From positions 310,001 through 374,000 of the forward strand of contig NZ_JAAUVN010000001.1 in NCBI RefSeq assembly GCF_012030425.1: a stretch of DNA of 64,000 bases. The letters are read 5' to 3'. The notes beneath the pieces are model-generated. The model was not told where the DNA came from. It made no database searches and saw nothing but the letters and a program-made list of their open reading frames with translations. The stretch comes from Sphingobacterium sp. B16(2022) (GTDB lineage: Bacteria; Bacteroidota; Bacteroidia; Sphingobacteriales; Sphingobacteriaceae). This document shows, one piece after another, positions 16,456 to 25,632 of the stretch (the stretch's first letter is position 1; every line of letters begins with the position of its first letter). Both the position numbers and the translations under genes were made by a program.

Positions 16456-18008
16456 TGTATAATAAAGGATTGTTTGCAGCCTGGGTGCCCAAACCGCTCA
16501 TGTTATTGCTCATTTTTATTTTTCTGATCCCAATACTCAGTATCAATAGCGTTTACAGCAATAGTATTACCGATATTTCAGGGGCGCTTGCGACCTATAC
16601 GGAATATATGGCGATGGCAAGTAATGCTACTACAATCGGAATGGGAGTAGCTATTATCTTTAGTCTGCGGGTGAAAATGCGTTTCCGCTCTAAGGAAATT
16701 ATTGTGTTCTGTTCGATAGTTCTTGCACTGTTATCGTACTGTATTGGTACGACTGACAATCCTGTGGTCGTTATTATTGCAGGTTTCTTTATAGGTTTTT
16801 TTAAAACTTTTCCTTTTATAGAGCTTTTATTGGTCATGATGGTCATCCTGACGCCTACTGGAGATCGCGGCAAATTCTACGCGATGTTTTATCCGCTTTC
16901 GATCTGTCTGTCTCAGTTATCAGCTTATCTCATGGCCGACGTCGTGTTTGACGGAAGCTGGCAGGCACCCTATTTTCTGATGTCTGCGGTTATGCTGGTC
17001 ATTGCGGCGCTTTCATTGATCTTTCAGCACAATCAACGGTTCTCCTTTCGGATGCCCTTATCACAGATTGATTGGCTTTCTTTAGGTTTACTCGCTATTG
17101 CAGCCTTGAGTTTGGATTTTGCACTTACCTTTATGAAGCAACAGGGATGGTTTAATTCTCCTTATATAATAGTGTCTATTCTGCTATGTCTACTACTTAT
17201 AGCAATCGTAATTTATAGGCAAAAGGGAGCAAAACGTAAATTAGTCAAATTTGAACTGTTCACCGCAAGAGTCAACATCTGGTACAGTATGTTGCTGCTG
17301 TTGCTGATGGGGATATATCTGGCAACTTCTACTTTGCTGTCGCAATATACAGTAGGAGCACTCGGCTACAATAATCTCTTAAATTCGGAGCTGAATCTAT
17401 GGATGATTCCTGGAATCATATTGGCAGGTATATATGGGTATATCAGTTTTAAGCATAAATGGTTACTGAAGTATTTTATTGCTTCGGGATTTCTGGTGTT
17501 CTTTATTCATTGCCTAATGATGTATCTGCTCATACAGCCACAGATGAATATGGAATATCTTTATTTTCCGATGTTCTTAAAGGGGCTAGGAATGGGAATA
17601 CTCTATATTGGAATCTGGTTTTATGCCGGTTCTGGTCTGAATATGGATGAGCTTCTCGGTATTGTAGGGGTTTTGATCATAGTCAGAACATTTGTAGCAA
17701 CAGCACTTGGTGCAGCTATATTAAATTGGGCTTCCTATCAAGGGCAATGGCAGAGTCTGTATGACAGTGCACTGTATATGGATATCGGTGATTTTTCCAA
17801 TGGGATAGCGATGTATCCGGCCTCGCAGCTCAATGCCATGCTGGCGGCTTTGAAGATCGTCTTCGGTGTATTGTGCTGGATCAGTATTCCGGTGCTTCTA
17901 TTGGTGCTGTTGCATCACTTTGGCAGATTCAATCAAAGACGATTGGTGCTGTTTCGCAAAATAGTACGGGGAAACAAGGTGCGTGGATATTATTTCAGCC
18001 GCCGTTAA
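16455..18008 (+). CDS. MFS efflux transporter, EmrB-like
   Basis: 517 aa with about 14 hydrophobic segments, the DHA2/EmrB size class, in the inner membrane. It is last of the TolC/EmrA/MFS operon and starts on the overlapping TAATG of the EmrA gene. The N-terminal motif A is poorly kept; LTPTGDRGKFYAMFYP lies in the middle of the N-terminal half. This sequence is typical of a Bacteroidota group always found with EmrA-like partners. Substrates are likely lipophilic drugs or aromatic acids, unknown here. No terminator hairpin is obvious downstream. Confidence 0.85.
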   Translation: MYNKGLFAAWVPKPLMLLLIFIFLIPILSINSVYSNSITDISGALATYTEYMAMASNATTIGMGVAIIFSLRVKMRFRSKEIIVFCSIVLALLSYCIGTTDNPVVVIIAGFFIGFFKTFPFIELLLVMMVILTPTGDRGKFYAMFYPLSICLSQLSAYLMADVVFDGSWQAPYFLMSAVMLVIAALSLIFQHNQRFSFRMPLSQIDWLSLGLLAIAALSLDFALTFMKQQGWFNSPYIIVSILLCLLLIAIVIYRQKGAKRKLVKFELFTARVNIWYSMLLLLLMGIYLATSTLLSQYTVGALGYNNLLNSELNLWMIPGIILAGIYGYISFKHKWLLKYFIASGFLVFFIHCLMMYLLIQPQMNMEYLYFPMFLKGLGMGILYIGIWFYAGSGLNMDELLGIVGVLIIVRTFVATALGAAILNWASYQGQWQSLYDSALYMDIGDFSNGIAMYPASQLNAMLAALKIVFGVLCWISIPVLLLVLLHHFGRFNQRRLVLFRKIVRGNKVRGYYFSRR

Positions 18009-18199
18009 TAATGAAGATACGATGGTTACGTCAGCGAATATAAACGGACCATACTACAACATTATTACTTCTTATCCGTAAATTAGCGTTGCGGTAATGC
18101 ATAAGAAAATTATGGATTTAGCAGTAGAAAATTAGTAAAACAATTTTCTTGTAAAAAGTAATTTTCGAAAAAGTACAGATCATTATTAAATTTTAACCC

Positions 18200-18775
18200 A
18201 TGCACGCCAAGTTTATTGAGCTTATCACCAAGCATGTTATCCTTTCCGATCAGGAAAAAGAATTATGCAGGCGTTTTATGGAACCTGTTCTTTATCCTAA
18301 AAATTGTATTATCGAAGAGGAAGGAAAGGTTCCAGCTTATCTATATTTTGTGGTATCAGGCTTTGTACGTTTGTTTCATTATAATGAAAAGGGTGATGAA
18401 GTGACGACTCATATCAACTGCCCTCCCGGGTTTATCACATCCTATATAAATTTTAGCAATCAGACCCGATCAGACGAAAATCTTGAATGCATCACCGAAT
18501 GCGAGCTTTTACGTATTACCAGATCTGATCTAGATCTTTTAATACAGCAGACACCATCATTCAAAGACTTTAGCATCTATGTGTTTCAGCAATCGCTATC
18601 ATACAATGAAAAAAGATCCAGGGAGTTGGCAACACTAACGGCAGAACAGCGGTATTTAAAACTAATGAACGAACAACCGGAAATACTTCATCACGTTCCG
18701 ATGCAATATATCGCTTCTTTTTTAGGAATGAACCCTAAAAGTTTGAGCCGTATCCGTAAAAAGATCATTAAGTAA
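18200..18775 (+). CDS. Crp/Fnr-family regulator
   Basis: 191 aa. Cyclic-nucleotide-binding-type N domain (YFVVSGFVRLFHYNEKGDE) and C-terminal HTH (MQYIASFLGMNPKSLSRIRKK), with the SLSRIR recognition helix typical of Bacteroidota Crp paralogues. No cysteine cluster. It lies 58 bp upstream of a NAD-dependent epimerase gene on the same strand and may control it. One of three Crp-type regulators in this window (others at 2982 and 49631), all different. Confidence 0.88.
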   Translation: MHAKFIELITKHVILSDQEKELCRRFMEPVLYPKNCIIEEEGKVPAYLYFVVSGFVRLFHYNEKGDEVTTHINCPPGFITSYINFSNQTRSDENLECITECELLRITRSDLDLLIQQTPSFKDFSIYVFQQSLSYNEKRSRELATLTAEQRYLKLMNEQPEILHHVPMQYIASFLGMNPKSLSRIRKKIIK

Positions 18776-18833
18776 CATTTGTGAAGTGGTTTAAAATGAA
18801 TAAGGCAGAACTTTGCTTTATCATTTAAAATCA

Positions 18834-19850
18834 ATGAACATGAAAACTAAAGATTTGGTATTGGTATCCGGAGCAAACGGGCATTTGGGAAACAACTTAG
18901 TAAGATTATTAATAAATAAAGGTTTTCGCGTTAGAGCGTCCGTCCGTAATATTAAAAATCTAGATTACTTCAACAATCTGGATTGTGAAGTCGTTCAGGC
19001 AGATATTACAGACAAGGAATCATTTAAAAGAGCATTGCAGGGTGTTGATACTTTCTATGCCGTGGGGGCCGCGTTTAAGCTGTGGGCTAAAGATCCACAG
19101 AAAGATATCTACGATGTAAATTTGCAGGGGACCCGCAATACCATAGAAGCAGCTGCAGAAGCTGGTGTTTCGAAAATTGTGTATGTAAGTTCCATAGCTG
19201 CTTTGAACTATACACATACGCCAACAAAAGAAAGTAACGGTTACAATCCCGACCGGAGAGATGCCTATTACAACTCTAAAAATGACGGCGAAAAGCTTGC
19301 TTTCAAGCTGGCAAAGGAGTTAGGAATTGAATTGGTTTCCGTTATGCCTGGAGCAATGATAGGCAGCGAATCCTTACTTCCGCTTAATGTATCCTATGCA
19401 GTATTGAGGTTAATCTTAAACAAGAAGATTCCCATGGACACCCATATTGCACTCAATTGGGTCGATGTTAAAGATGTCGCCGAAGGTTGTTATCTGGCTG
19501 CAGAGAAAGGTAGGTCTGGAGAGCGGTATATCCTCACTAATGAAAGATGCATGAGTATTACCGAAACGACAAAACTTGCACAAAAGCTCTATCCCGAACT
19601 TAACCTGCGTATTCCCGTTTCTGTCCCGAAGTTCATACTATATGGTATTGCCGGATTGATGCAATTTGCAGCAAAGCTAAGTGGAAAACCTCCCTTAATT
19701 ACAACTAAAGAAATCGCCATGTTCTCTGGATTGCAGCAAGATTTTGATATTTCCAAAGCAAGAAATGAATTAGGATTTAATCCCAAAAGTAGCCAACAGG
19801 CAGTTAAAGAAGCATTAGCTTATCTTATGGAACACAAGGAAATGCTTTAG
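18834..19850 (+). CDS. NAD(P)-dependent epimerase/reductase (DFR-like SDR)
   Basis: 338 aa from ATG 18834 (336 aa from ATG 18840); an earlier TTG is unlikely. Extended short-chain dehydrogenase: nucleotide loop SGANGHLGNNLV (GxxGxxG), YVSSIAALNY before the active site, catalytic YYNSK (YxxxK), then VMPGAMIG. The pattern matches dihydroflavonol-reductase-like enzymes that reduce carbonyl groups with NADPH or epimerise nucleotide sugars; the substrate is unknown. Downstream of a Crp-type regulator on the same strand, perhaps co-transcribed. Confidence 0.85.
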   Translation: MNMKTKDLVLVSGANGHLGNNLVRLLINKGFRVRASVRNIKNLDYFNNLDCEVVQADITDKESFKRALQGVDTFYAVGAAFKLWAKDPQKDIYDVNLQGTRNTIEAAAEAGVSKIVYVSSIAALNYTHTPTKESNGYNPDRRDAYYNSKNDGEKLAFKLAKELGIELVSVMPGAMIGSESLLPLNVSYAVLRLILNKKIPMDTHIALNWVDVKDVAEGCYLAAEKGRSGERYILTNERCMSITETTKLAQKLYPELNLRIPVSVPKFILYGIAGLMQFAAKLSGKPPLITTKEIAMFSGLQQDFDISKARNELGFNPKSSQQAVKEALAYLMEHKEML

Positions 19851-19967
19851 CAATCTTTTATTTTAATCGTGTCCTATGGGATACTTATCCGTCTAAGTCT
19901 ACAGACATAATAAATACCGAGACATAAATTGGCTATTATAAAGACAGTATCCCTTAAATTAAATAAT

Positions 19968-19975
19968 TATATTTG
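19968..19975 (+). promoter_or_regulatory. -7 promoter box of the secreted hydrolase gene
   Basis: TATATTTG is a perfect match to the Bacteroidota -7 consensus TAnnTTTG, ending 24 nt before ATG 20000. It overlaps an alternative TTG start (19973), which supports 20000 as the real start. No clear -33 TTG was found. Confidence 0.55.
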
Positions 19976-19999
19976 ATTATAATACCAATCACCCACTTT

Positions 20000-21409
20000 A
20001 TGAAATTAAAATTACTTCTCACTCTCTTAACAGCTACGTGCTTTTTAAATCAATTGGCAGCACAAGATCTACCCTCTAAAACAGTATGGGAGGGCAAAAT
20101 AGAAAATATCCGTATATTTCTAAGGATATCGAAAGATAGCTTAACAAATCAGTACGTTGCCGTTTTTGATAGCCCAGATCAAGGTGCTATGGGATTGAAG
20201 GTTTCTGAGTTAAAGGTCACAAATGACAGTGTAACTGCTTTTTCAGCTCAAATAGGCGGAGGTTTCTATGGTGCATTTAAATCAGGTAGAACTGAATTGG
20301 TTGGCGAGTGGAAGCAAGGAGGCGCACTACCATTGGTTTTAAAAAGAGTTGAAAAGGAATTTGAGATTAAGCGGCCACAGATGCCCAAGGCTCCTTTCCC
20401 TTACAAGGAAGAAAAAGTTATTTACTACAATACCGATAAATCAATTCAATACGGTGCTACTCTGACTTTACCTGATACGAATAAGCAAGTACCCGCTGTA
20501 ATTTTAATTACAGGATCTGGGCAGCAAGATCGCGATGAAACTTTGTTTGGACATAAACCTTTTTGGGTCATTGCTGATTATCTGAGTAGAAATGGTATTG
20601 CTGTATTACGTGTTGATGATCGCGGTGTTGGAGAAACGACAGGTGAGGTGATGAATGCGACATCATTGGATTTTGCGGGAGACGTGCTGGTCGGTATGGA
20701 ATTCTTGAAGGCACATCAGGGGATTGATAGCAAAAAAATAGGCCTTATAGGACATAGCGAAGGTGGTATTATTGGCCCTATGGCAGCTGTGCAGTCTAAG
20801 GATGTAGCCTTTATCGTTAGTTTGGCAGGAGTAGGTATTAAAGGCCGGGAATTAATGGCGATGCAGTTAAAGAGTAATTATGAACAGCTCGGATTAAATA
20901 CGGAAGAGGTTAGTAGATTTGATAGTCTGTTGAATATGTTATTTGATCTTTCTGCGACTTATTCAGACAATGAGGAACTCAAGCCAATATTTGCAAAGAA
21001 AATGAAAGCATGGCTCAATAGCCAGCCTGAGCCATTCCTGGCTAAGCTTGGTTATACAGGACCGCAGGCTTATAATAATATTGATGAATTTGCAGCAAGA
21101 TTCTTTCTGCCCTGGATGCGCTCTTTTTTGAAATATGATCCAGCAACCACTTTAACAAAAATTAAGATACCTGTCTTAGCTTTGAACGGAGAAAAAGATG
21201 TGCAGGTATCGGCTCAGGAAAACCTTTCTGGTTTTAAAACGTTGCTTACGAAAGCAGGAAATAAAAATTTTAAAGTGATTGCGATGCCCGGGTTGAATCA
21301 CCTGTTTCAGCATGCAAAAACAGGTCTACTGAGTGAATATGTTACTATTGAAGAAACGATTTCTCCTGAGGTGTTAAATATCATGAAGAATTGGATAAAG
21401 AGTTTGTAA
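20000..21409 (+). CDS. Secreted alpha/beta hydrolase with N-terminal beta domain
   Basis: 469 aa from ATG 20000. A signal peptide (residues 1-22, ending LAAQ) is followed by a ~110-residue beta-rich domain found before this hydrolase type, then an alpha/beta hydrolase: LITGSGQQDRDE (oxyanion region, near 170), nucleophile elbow GHSEGG with Ser about 253, acid NGEKDVQ and GLNHLFQ carrying the His. Family members are esterases or acyl-peptide hydrolases; the substrate is unknown. Periplasmic. Monocistronic, with its own promoter box. Confidence 0.85.
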   Translation: MKLKLLLTLLTATCFLNQLAAQDLPSKTVWEGKIENIRIFLRISKDSLTNQYVAVFDSPDQGAMGLKVSELKVTNDSVTAFSAQIGGGFYGAFKSGRTELVGEWKQGGALPLVLKRVEKEFEIKRPQMPKAPFPYKEEKVIYYNTDKSIQYGATLTLPDTNKQVPAVILITGSGQQDRDETLFGHKPFWVIADYLSRNGIAVLRVDDRGVGETTGEVMNATSLDFAGDVLVGMEFLKAHQGIDSKKIGLIGHSEGGIIGPMAAVQSKDVAFIVSLAGVGIKGRELMAMQLKSNYEQLGLNTEEVSRFDSLLNMLFDLSATYSDNEELKPIFAKKMKAWLNSQPEPFLAKLGYTGPQAYNNIDEFAARFFLPWMRSFLKYDPATTLTKIKIPVLALNGEKDVQVSAQENLSGFKTLLTKAGNKNFKVIAMPGLNHLFQHAKTGLLSEYVTIEETISPEVLNIMKNWIKSL

Positions 21410-21555
21410 GTAGGTTGTTATAGACAACTGATCAGTTTCTTATGGAAAAATACAAAAGGAATGACTAAAAGCCCCCTTTTATTGTCGCAAATACACCCTG
21501 ATCGCGTAACTGGTATACGTTAATTTTGATTAATCATTGACCAAATTGAAAAGAC

Positions 21556-22125
21556 ATGAGAAAGATTCGAATTTTTGAACATATTTCGCTTGATGGTGTG
21601 ATTGAACATGACGGCGATTATGAATATGGGGCGTGGACGACTGCATATCGAAGTCCAGCTGGTGCAGCACTTCTTTTTGAAGCATATGGACCAAATTTTG
21701 ACCTTCTCCTTGGACGTACTACCTATGACATATTCAACGAATTTTGGCCCAATGCTGGAGATTTTCCAATGGCCAATGCGATCAATGTGGCTACTAAATA
21801 TATTGCAACACACAGCCCAAAGAGTTTAAGCTGGGGTCCGGTGGAAGGCTTGGGCACGGATGTGTTACAGACAATTACAGCACTTAAGGCAACAGCTGGA
21901 CCTGATCTGATTATTGTCGGAAGCTCCACGTTAACATCAACATTGTTAGATTCCGGACTTGTAGATGAGGTTGTATTGATAACCTATCCTGTTTTGCTTG
22001 GTCACGGTAAACGATTGTTAGGAGACGGTATAACCGCGCGAGAACTTGCATTCGTAAGCTCTAAAGCAACTCCTACAGGACTGCTTATCAACACTTACAA
22101 GCACATAGGTCCTCTGAAAAAGTAG
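21556..22125 (+). CDS. RibD C-terminal/DHFR-like reductase
   Basis: 189 aa, the standard size of the single-domain RibD_C (dihydrofolate-reductase-like) family. FEHISLDGVIEHDGDYEYG at the start matches the typical SLDGxI motif; LLLGRTTYDIF and the NADPH-binding IIVGSSTLTSTLLDSGLVDE follow, with YPVLLGHGKRLLG near the C terminus. The real substrate of these stand-alone proteins is mostly unknown; riboflavin biosynthesis is unlikely without the deaminase domain. Alone on the plus strand, 68 bp before a DUF1398 gene. Confidence 0.88.
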   Translation: MRKIRIFEHISLDGVIEHDGDYEYGAWTTAYRSPAGAALLFEAYGPNFDLLLGRTTYDIFNEFWPNAGDFPMANAINVATKYIATHSPKSLSWGPVEGLGTDVLQTITALKATAGPDLIIVGSSTLTSTLLDSGLVDEVVLITYPVLLGHGKRLLGDGITARELAFVSSKATPTGLLINTYKHIGPLKK

Positions 22126-22193
22126 TTTATAACTTTAAATTATGAATTTGGACATAAATCAATAGAAAGAACAGAAAATAATATACAAAAAAG

Positions 22194-22583
22194 ATGTTTA
22201 CAGTAGAACAGATCGAGGAGACGCATAGCAAAGTCAAATCAGGAACAGATTTTCCTAACTATATTCAAGAAATAAAAAAGTTAGGTGTAATAGCATTCGA
22301 AACTTGGGTACGAGATAGTCACACCGAATATTTCGGTGAAAATGAATTTAAGACCGTTTCAAAACCCTCGTATGCGAACTTAGAAATTAAAGCAGTCTGT
22401 GATCCATTAAAATTTAGGGATTACTTAAAGATGCACCAAAAAGGGGAGACTGATTACTTCACTTTTTGCAAACATTGTGCGGAGACCGGTGTGGAAAAAT
22501 GGACTGTTTCACTGCATTCCATGACATGCACGTATTATGACATGGCCGATAATGAAATTTTAACGGAAAAAATACCGGAGTAG
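22194..22583 (+). CDS. DUF1398-family protein (YbcV-like)
   Basis: 129 aa, full length for DUF1398. FTVEQIEETHSKVKSGTDFP at the start and the C-terminal half with FCKHCAETGVEKWTV and SMTCTYYD match the family. E. coli YbcV is a prophage gene of this family and no molecular function is known. The three or so cysteines here are not arranged as a clear zinc site. Downstream of the RibD-type reductase on the same strand. Confidence 0.8.
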   Translation: MFTVEQIEETHSKVKSGTDFPNYIQEIKKLGVIAFETWVRDSHTEYFGENEFKTVSKPSYANLEIKAVCDPLKFRDYLKMHQKGETDYFTFCKHCAETGVEKWTVSLHSMTCTYYDMADNEILTEKIPE

Positions 22584-22829
22584 GTGTATGTGATGATAAT
22601 GTGAGATAGAGGAATATCATTGTTCATCTCTAAGGTATGTTATTGACTAGTGAAAATCCTCTGGAAAAACAATAAGCTTATTAATTAAGGAGGTCGTCGG
22701 TTAGCTAAAAATTAAAGTTACATGTTAAAAAATATCAGGTTACATATAGTCGCAATTTCCGTATTATTCCCCCATTAAAGTTTCAAAAGGCATAGTATTT
22801 GCTTATCGAATTCCATAAAATTAATCCAT

Positions 22830-23213
22830 ATGAAAAAGACCATTTTACTTTTTGTATTGTTATGTACTGCTTTTTTTTCGCGAGCAGATCAACTTCAGGC
22901 TTTAACACAGAAGCAAGCAGAAGCGGCAGTCGTCTACCTTAAAAAAGAACCAATCGTGATTTTATGGTGCAGTTGCTGTGATAATGAAACACCTAAAAAA
23001 GTTACTGTTAATGAAGTTTTTTATAAAAAAGATAGCGATGGAAAATACTATTCTGTCATATTAAAAGGAAGGGATGAAAGTGGAAAGGAAGTGGAAGAAT
23101 ATTTAGATCTGGCCTATGTGTTCGTAAAAAAAGGTAGAAAAGCACAAAGTTTAGGTAAGGTTTTAAAATTTGAGTGTGATCCTTGTACTAAGCCATTTGA
23201 ATGGTCAATGTAA
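22830..23213 (+). CDS. Small secreted cysteine-containing protein
   Basis: 127 aa with a signal peptide (residues 1-19, cleaved near SRA/DQ). Mature part has WCSCC near residue 47 and CDPC near the C terminus; five cysteines in all suggest disulfides or metal binding in the periplasm. I do not recognise the family. It opens the accessory stretch of lipoproteins and SUKH genes, and a strong terminator follows it. Confidence 0.65.
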   Translation: MKKTILLFVLLCTAFFSRADQLQALTQKQAEAAVVYLKKEPIVILWCSCCDNETPKKVTVNEVFYKKDSDGKYYSVILKGRDESGKEVEEYLDLAYVFVKKGRKAQSLGKVLKFECDPCTKPFEWSM

Positions 23214-23275
23214 AATATAGAAGAATAGCCTGCAAAAAGCTAGGGTATTTTCAAAGCTGATTTACATTCAAACCA

Positions 23276-23305
23276 AAATGCCGTTATTTTAAAATAACGG
23301 CATTT
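23276..23305. terminator. Strong bidirectional terminator
   Basis: Perfect 15-bp arms AAATGCCGTTATTTT / AAAATAACGGCATTT without a separate loop (palindromic centre). It closes the secreted-protein gene 22830-23213, 60 bp upstream. Confidence 0.75.
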
Positions 23306-23483
23306 ATATTTTAGATGAATTTCTAAAGATCAACTTCAAGAATTGGAGAGTGCCTAAGCTCTTTGTCTTTTCAAAATCCAGTTGGAAACAATATATTGGG
23401 CTAAAATATAGCTGATAACTGGGATAGTATTCATCTTATATTCTTTCTAATATTGATGGATAAGATGAATAAAATTATTAAGC

Positions 23484-24968
23484 ATGAAAACTATAGCTTT
23501 TAGTATCCTATTTATGTTGACTTCAATCACAGCTTGTACACAAGAAAAAAAGGACAATTCTCCTGATGTTCTTTTAAAAAAGAAGACCATAAATAGTGTT
23601 CCTTTTTTAACGAAGCAAAATGATTTTATCTATGTAGATAAAACAAATTTGAAAGCTGTCACAAATCAAAAATTCCGTACGGCCTCCCTATTGACACCGA
23701 CAGGTTTTGCAATTGTTGAAAATGACAAGAATGAATATGCGGCCATAGACGAAAATGGAAAAATAGTTTTGGATTTTTCAGCCAGCGAAATCAACTTAAA
23801 CGTTATAAATGGTTTAACTTTTTACAAAAGAGACCTGGAATATGTCAAGAAGATGCCGATCTGGAAATGGGAATGGAATATTCTGGGAGGTGGAATCCAA
23901 AAAGAAAAAAACTACCACAACATTGAAATAGGAGTAGTAGAAACTAAGCAAATTTTACTTCATAAGGATGTTCCATATTTGGACGACAGTTACTATTTAA
24001 ATTTTATCCCAGTAGATGAAAACCACATCTTTTGGAATGGTACCCTGTATGAAATCAAAAAAAATCGCTTGAATAAAATTGAACATAATATCACTGAATT
24101 GCTTGAAAATAAACGCTTTATTAAAGCTTCTAATGCAGGTTTTTCCCTTTATAAACTGAACCATAAAAAACCAATTCACAACGGATTGGAAGGTGTCGAA
24201 ACACTTTCAATGCAATTTGAGAAAGAAACAATCGTGCTCAATGAAATTAATAAAGAACGTTATACACCTGAAGTTCCTAAACTACTATTAGATAGCGAAA
24301 CCAATGCTGTTTATCCATTTCCACAATATGAAAAGGTATTTCCAAAGGAAATCACAAAGGCAACAGCTAAACAGATCGATTTCATAAGAAAAACTACACT
24401 AGTGTATTCAATAACTAATTCACCTTATTTTCTATTGGGTGTTTTTAATTATGATCATGCTATTTGGGCGTTCGATTGGCTGTATATTGATACCAAAGGA
24501 ACTGTCGTTGATACCATTGATACGTATAATTTTAAGGTCATGGATCAAGTAGGAAATTTGGTCTGGCCCGATAGAAAAATGATTTTACCAAATAGATACA
24601 TGGATAAAAATTGGAAATTTGGGAAAATAAATTCATACGAAGGCATGGGTGATTTATATATTATCCCGATTGAAGACGAAAAACAATTTCGCACTAAAGG
24701 CTTGTGGAATCGGCACGAACATATCTGGGAGATAAAGCCCGAATATCATGAAATATCGGTTTTGGATACTGAAAATCAGATCTATGCGCTTCAAAAAGAA
24801 CAGGATGGATTGTATGCACTTTACGATAATAAAAATAAACAAAATATTGGATCAAAAGCCTATCAATCCATTAATTCGGATGGACTGGTCACGGTTAAAT
24901 TGAATGCAGAGCAAACTATTTATTACTATATTGACATTTGTTCTGGAAAAGAATACAAAGAAAATTAA
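23484..24968 (+). CDS. Lipoprotein of unknown function (WG-repeat-like)
   Basis: 494 aa. Type II signal peptide with lipobox SITAC (Cys18), so probably lipid-anchored. The body has repeating short strand units such as EYAAIDENGKIVLDFSA and LYALYDNKNKQNIGS, resembling WG-repeat proteins (Tyr/Trp-Ala-x-Ile-Asp-x-x-Gly-Lys), which fold as beta-propellers or solenoids. No catalytic motif seen. First gene of a tightly packed plus-strand run (next gene 24 bp away) with a SUKH protein, so possibly part of an immunity or toxin-neighbour cluster; this is inference. Confidence 0.6.
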   Translation: MKTIAFSILFMLTSITACTQEKKDNSPDVLLKKKTINSVPFLTKQNDFIYVDKTNLKAVTNQKFRTASLLTPTGFAIVENDKNEYAAIDENGKIVLDFSASEINLNVINGLTFYKRDLEYVKKMPIWKWEWNILGGGIQKEKNYHNIEIGVVETKQILLHKDVPYLDDSYYLNFIPVDENHIFWNGTLYEIKKNRLNKIEHNITELLENKRFIKASNAGFSLYKLNHKKPIHNGLEGVETLSMQFEKETIVLNEINKERYTPEVPKLLLDSETNAVYPFPQYEKVFPKEITKATAKQIDFIRKTTLVYSITNSPYFLLGVFNYDHAIWAFDWLYIDTKGTVVDTIDTYNFKVMDQVGNLVWPDRKMILPNRYMDKNWKFGKINSYEGMGDLYIIPIEDEKQFRTKGLWNRHEHIWEIKPEYHEISVLDTENQIYALQKEQDGLYALYDNKNKQNIGSKAYQSINSDGLVTVKLNAEQTIYYYIDICSGKEYKEN

Positions 24969-24992
24969 TAATAAACTCCAAATACGATATTT

Positions 24993-25625
24993 ATGATTTT
25001 CAGAATGCTGTTACCGCTTGTTGCTTGTGTTTTAAGTTTATCCTCTTTTGCGCAGATACGTACAGGAGTATATTTTCCTTCCGATCAAAAATTCAATGAA
25101 ATAATTGAAGATCTTGGAAATCCATTGCCCGGAAATCCGGTAATGGTTGTTCAATCATTTGTTCCCAACCGCGGAAGTTATGTTTGGTTTTTAAACGAAA
25201 GCAAAGCTGCACAGGACGCTTATCTTAACGATAACCCCAAGGATCTGCACGCAGGAATTTTTCTGGAAGATCATGGCGGATTAATTTCAAAAATTACCTT
25301 TAAAGATTTTGCTGTAGGATTGGCACAACCGATCTATCTCATTAACTACTGTGAAGTGGGAGATGCAAATAAGGATGGTTTTCCTGAGTTTTACCTTACT
25401 TATTTTCAAGAATCAGATGGTTTAGATGCTAAACCGTTGAAAGTTATCGTTTACACAAATGGGGGCGGAAAAACATTCTTAAAATCAAAGATTACCGGTT
25501 GGATTCCTTTTCAGGAAGAAGATCAGTATCGGGAAGAAAAGGATGCAAATTTTAAGTTATTACCCAAAGAGATAAGACGGAACGCTGAAAAAATACTGCA
25601 AGATGCGAAAAGTCAACTGAATTAA
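24993..25625 (+). CDS. Secreted protein, unknown function
   Basis: 210 aa with an N-terminal signal peptide (residues 1-20, ALA-like cut before QIRTG). The central segment GDANKDGFPEFYLTYFQESD looks like a calcium-binding loop of the FG-GAP/dockerin type (D-x-N-x-D-G), but only one copy is present. It lies between the WG-like lipoprotein and a SUKH-L7/L12 fusion, only 7 bp before the latter, so all three are co-transcribed. I cannot assign a function. Confidence 0.6.
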   Translation: MIFRMLLPLVACVLSLSSFAQIRTGVYFPSDQKFNEIIEDLGNPLPGNPVMVVQSFVPNRGSYVWFLNESKAAQDAYLNDNPKDLHAGIFLEDHGGLISKITFKDFAVGLAQPIYLINYCEVGDANKDGFPEFYLTYFQESDGLDAKPLKVIVYTNGGGKTFLKSKITGWIPFQEEDQYREEKDANFKLLPKEIRRNAEKILQDAKSQLN

Positions 25626-25632
25626 CATACCT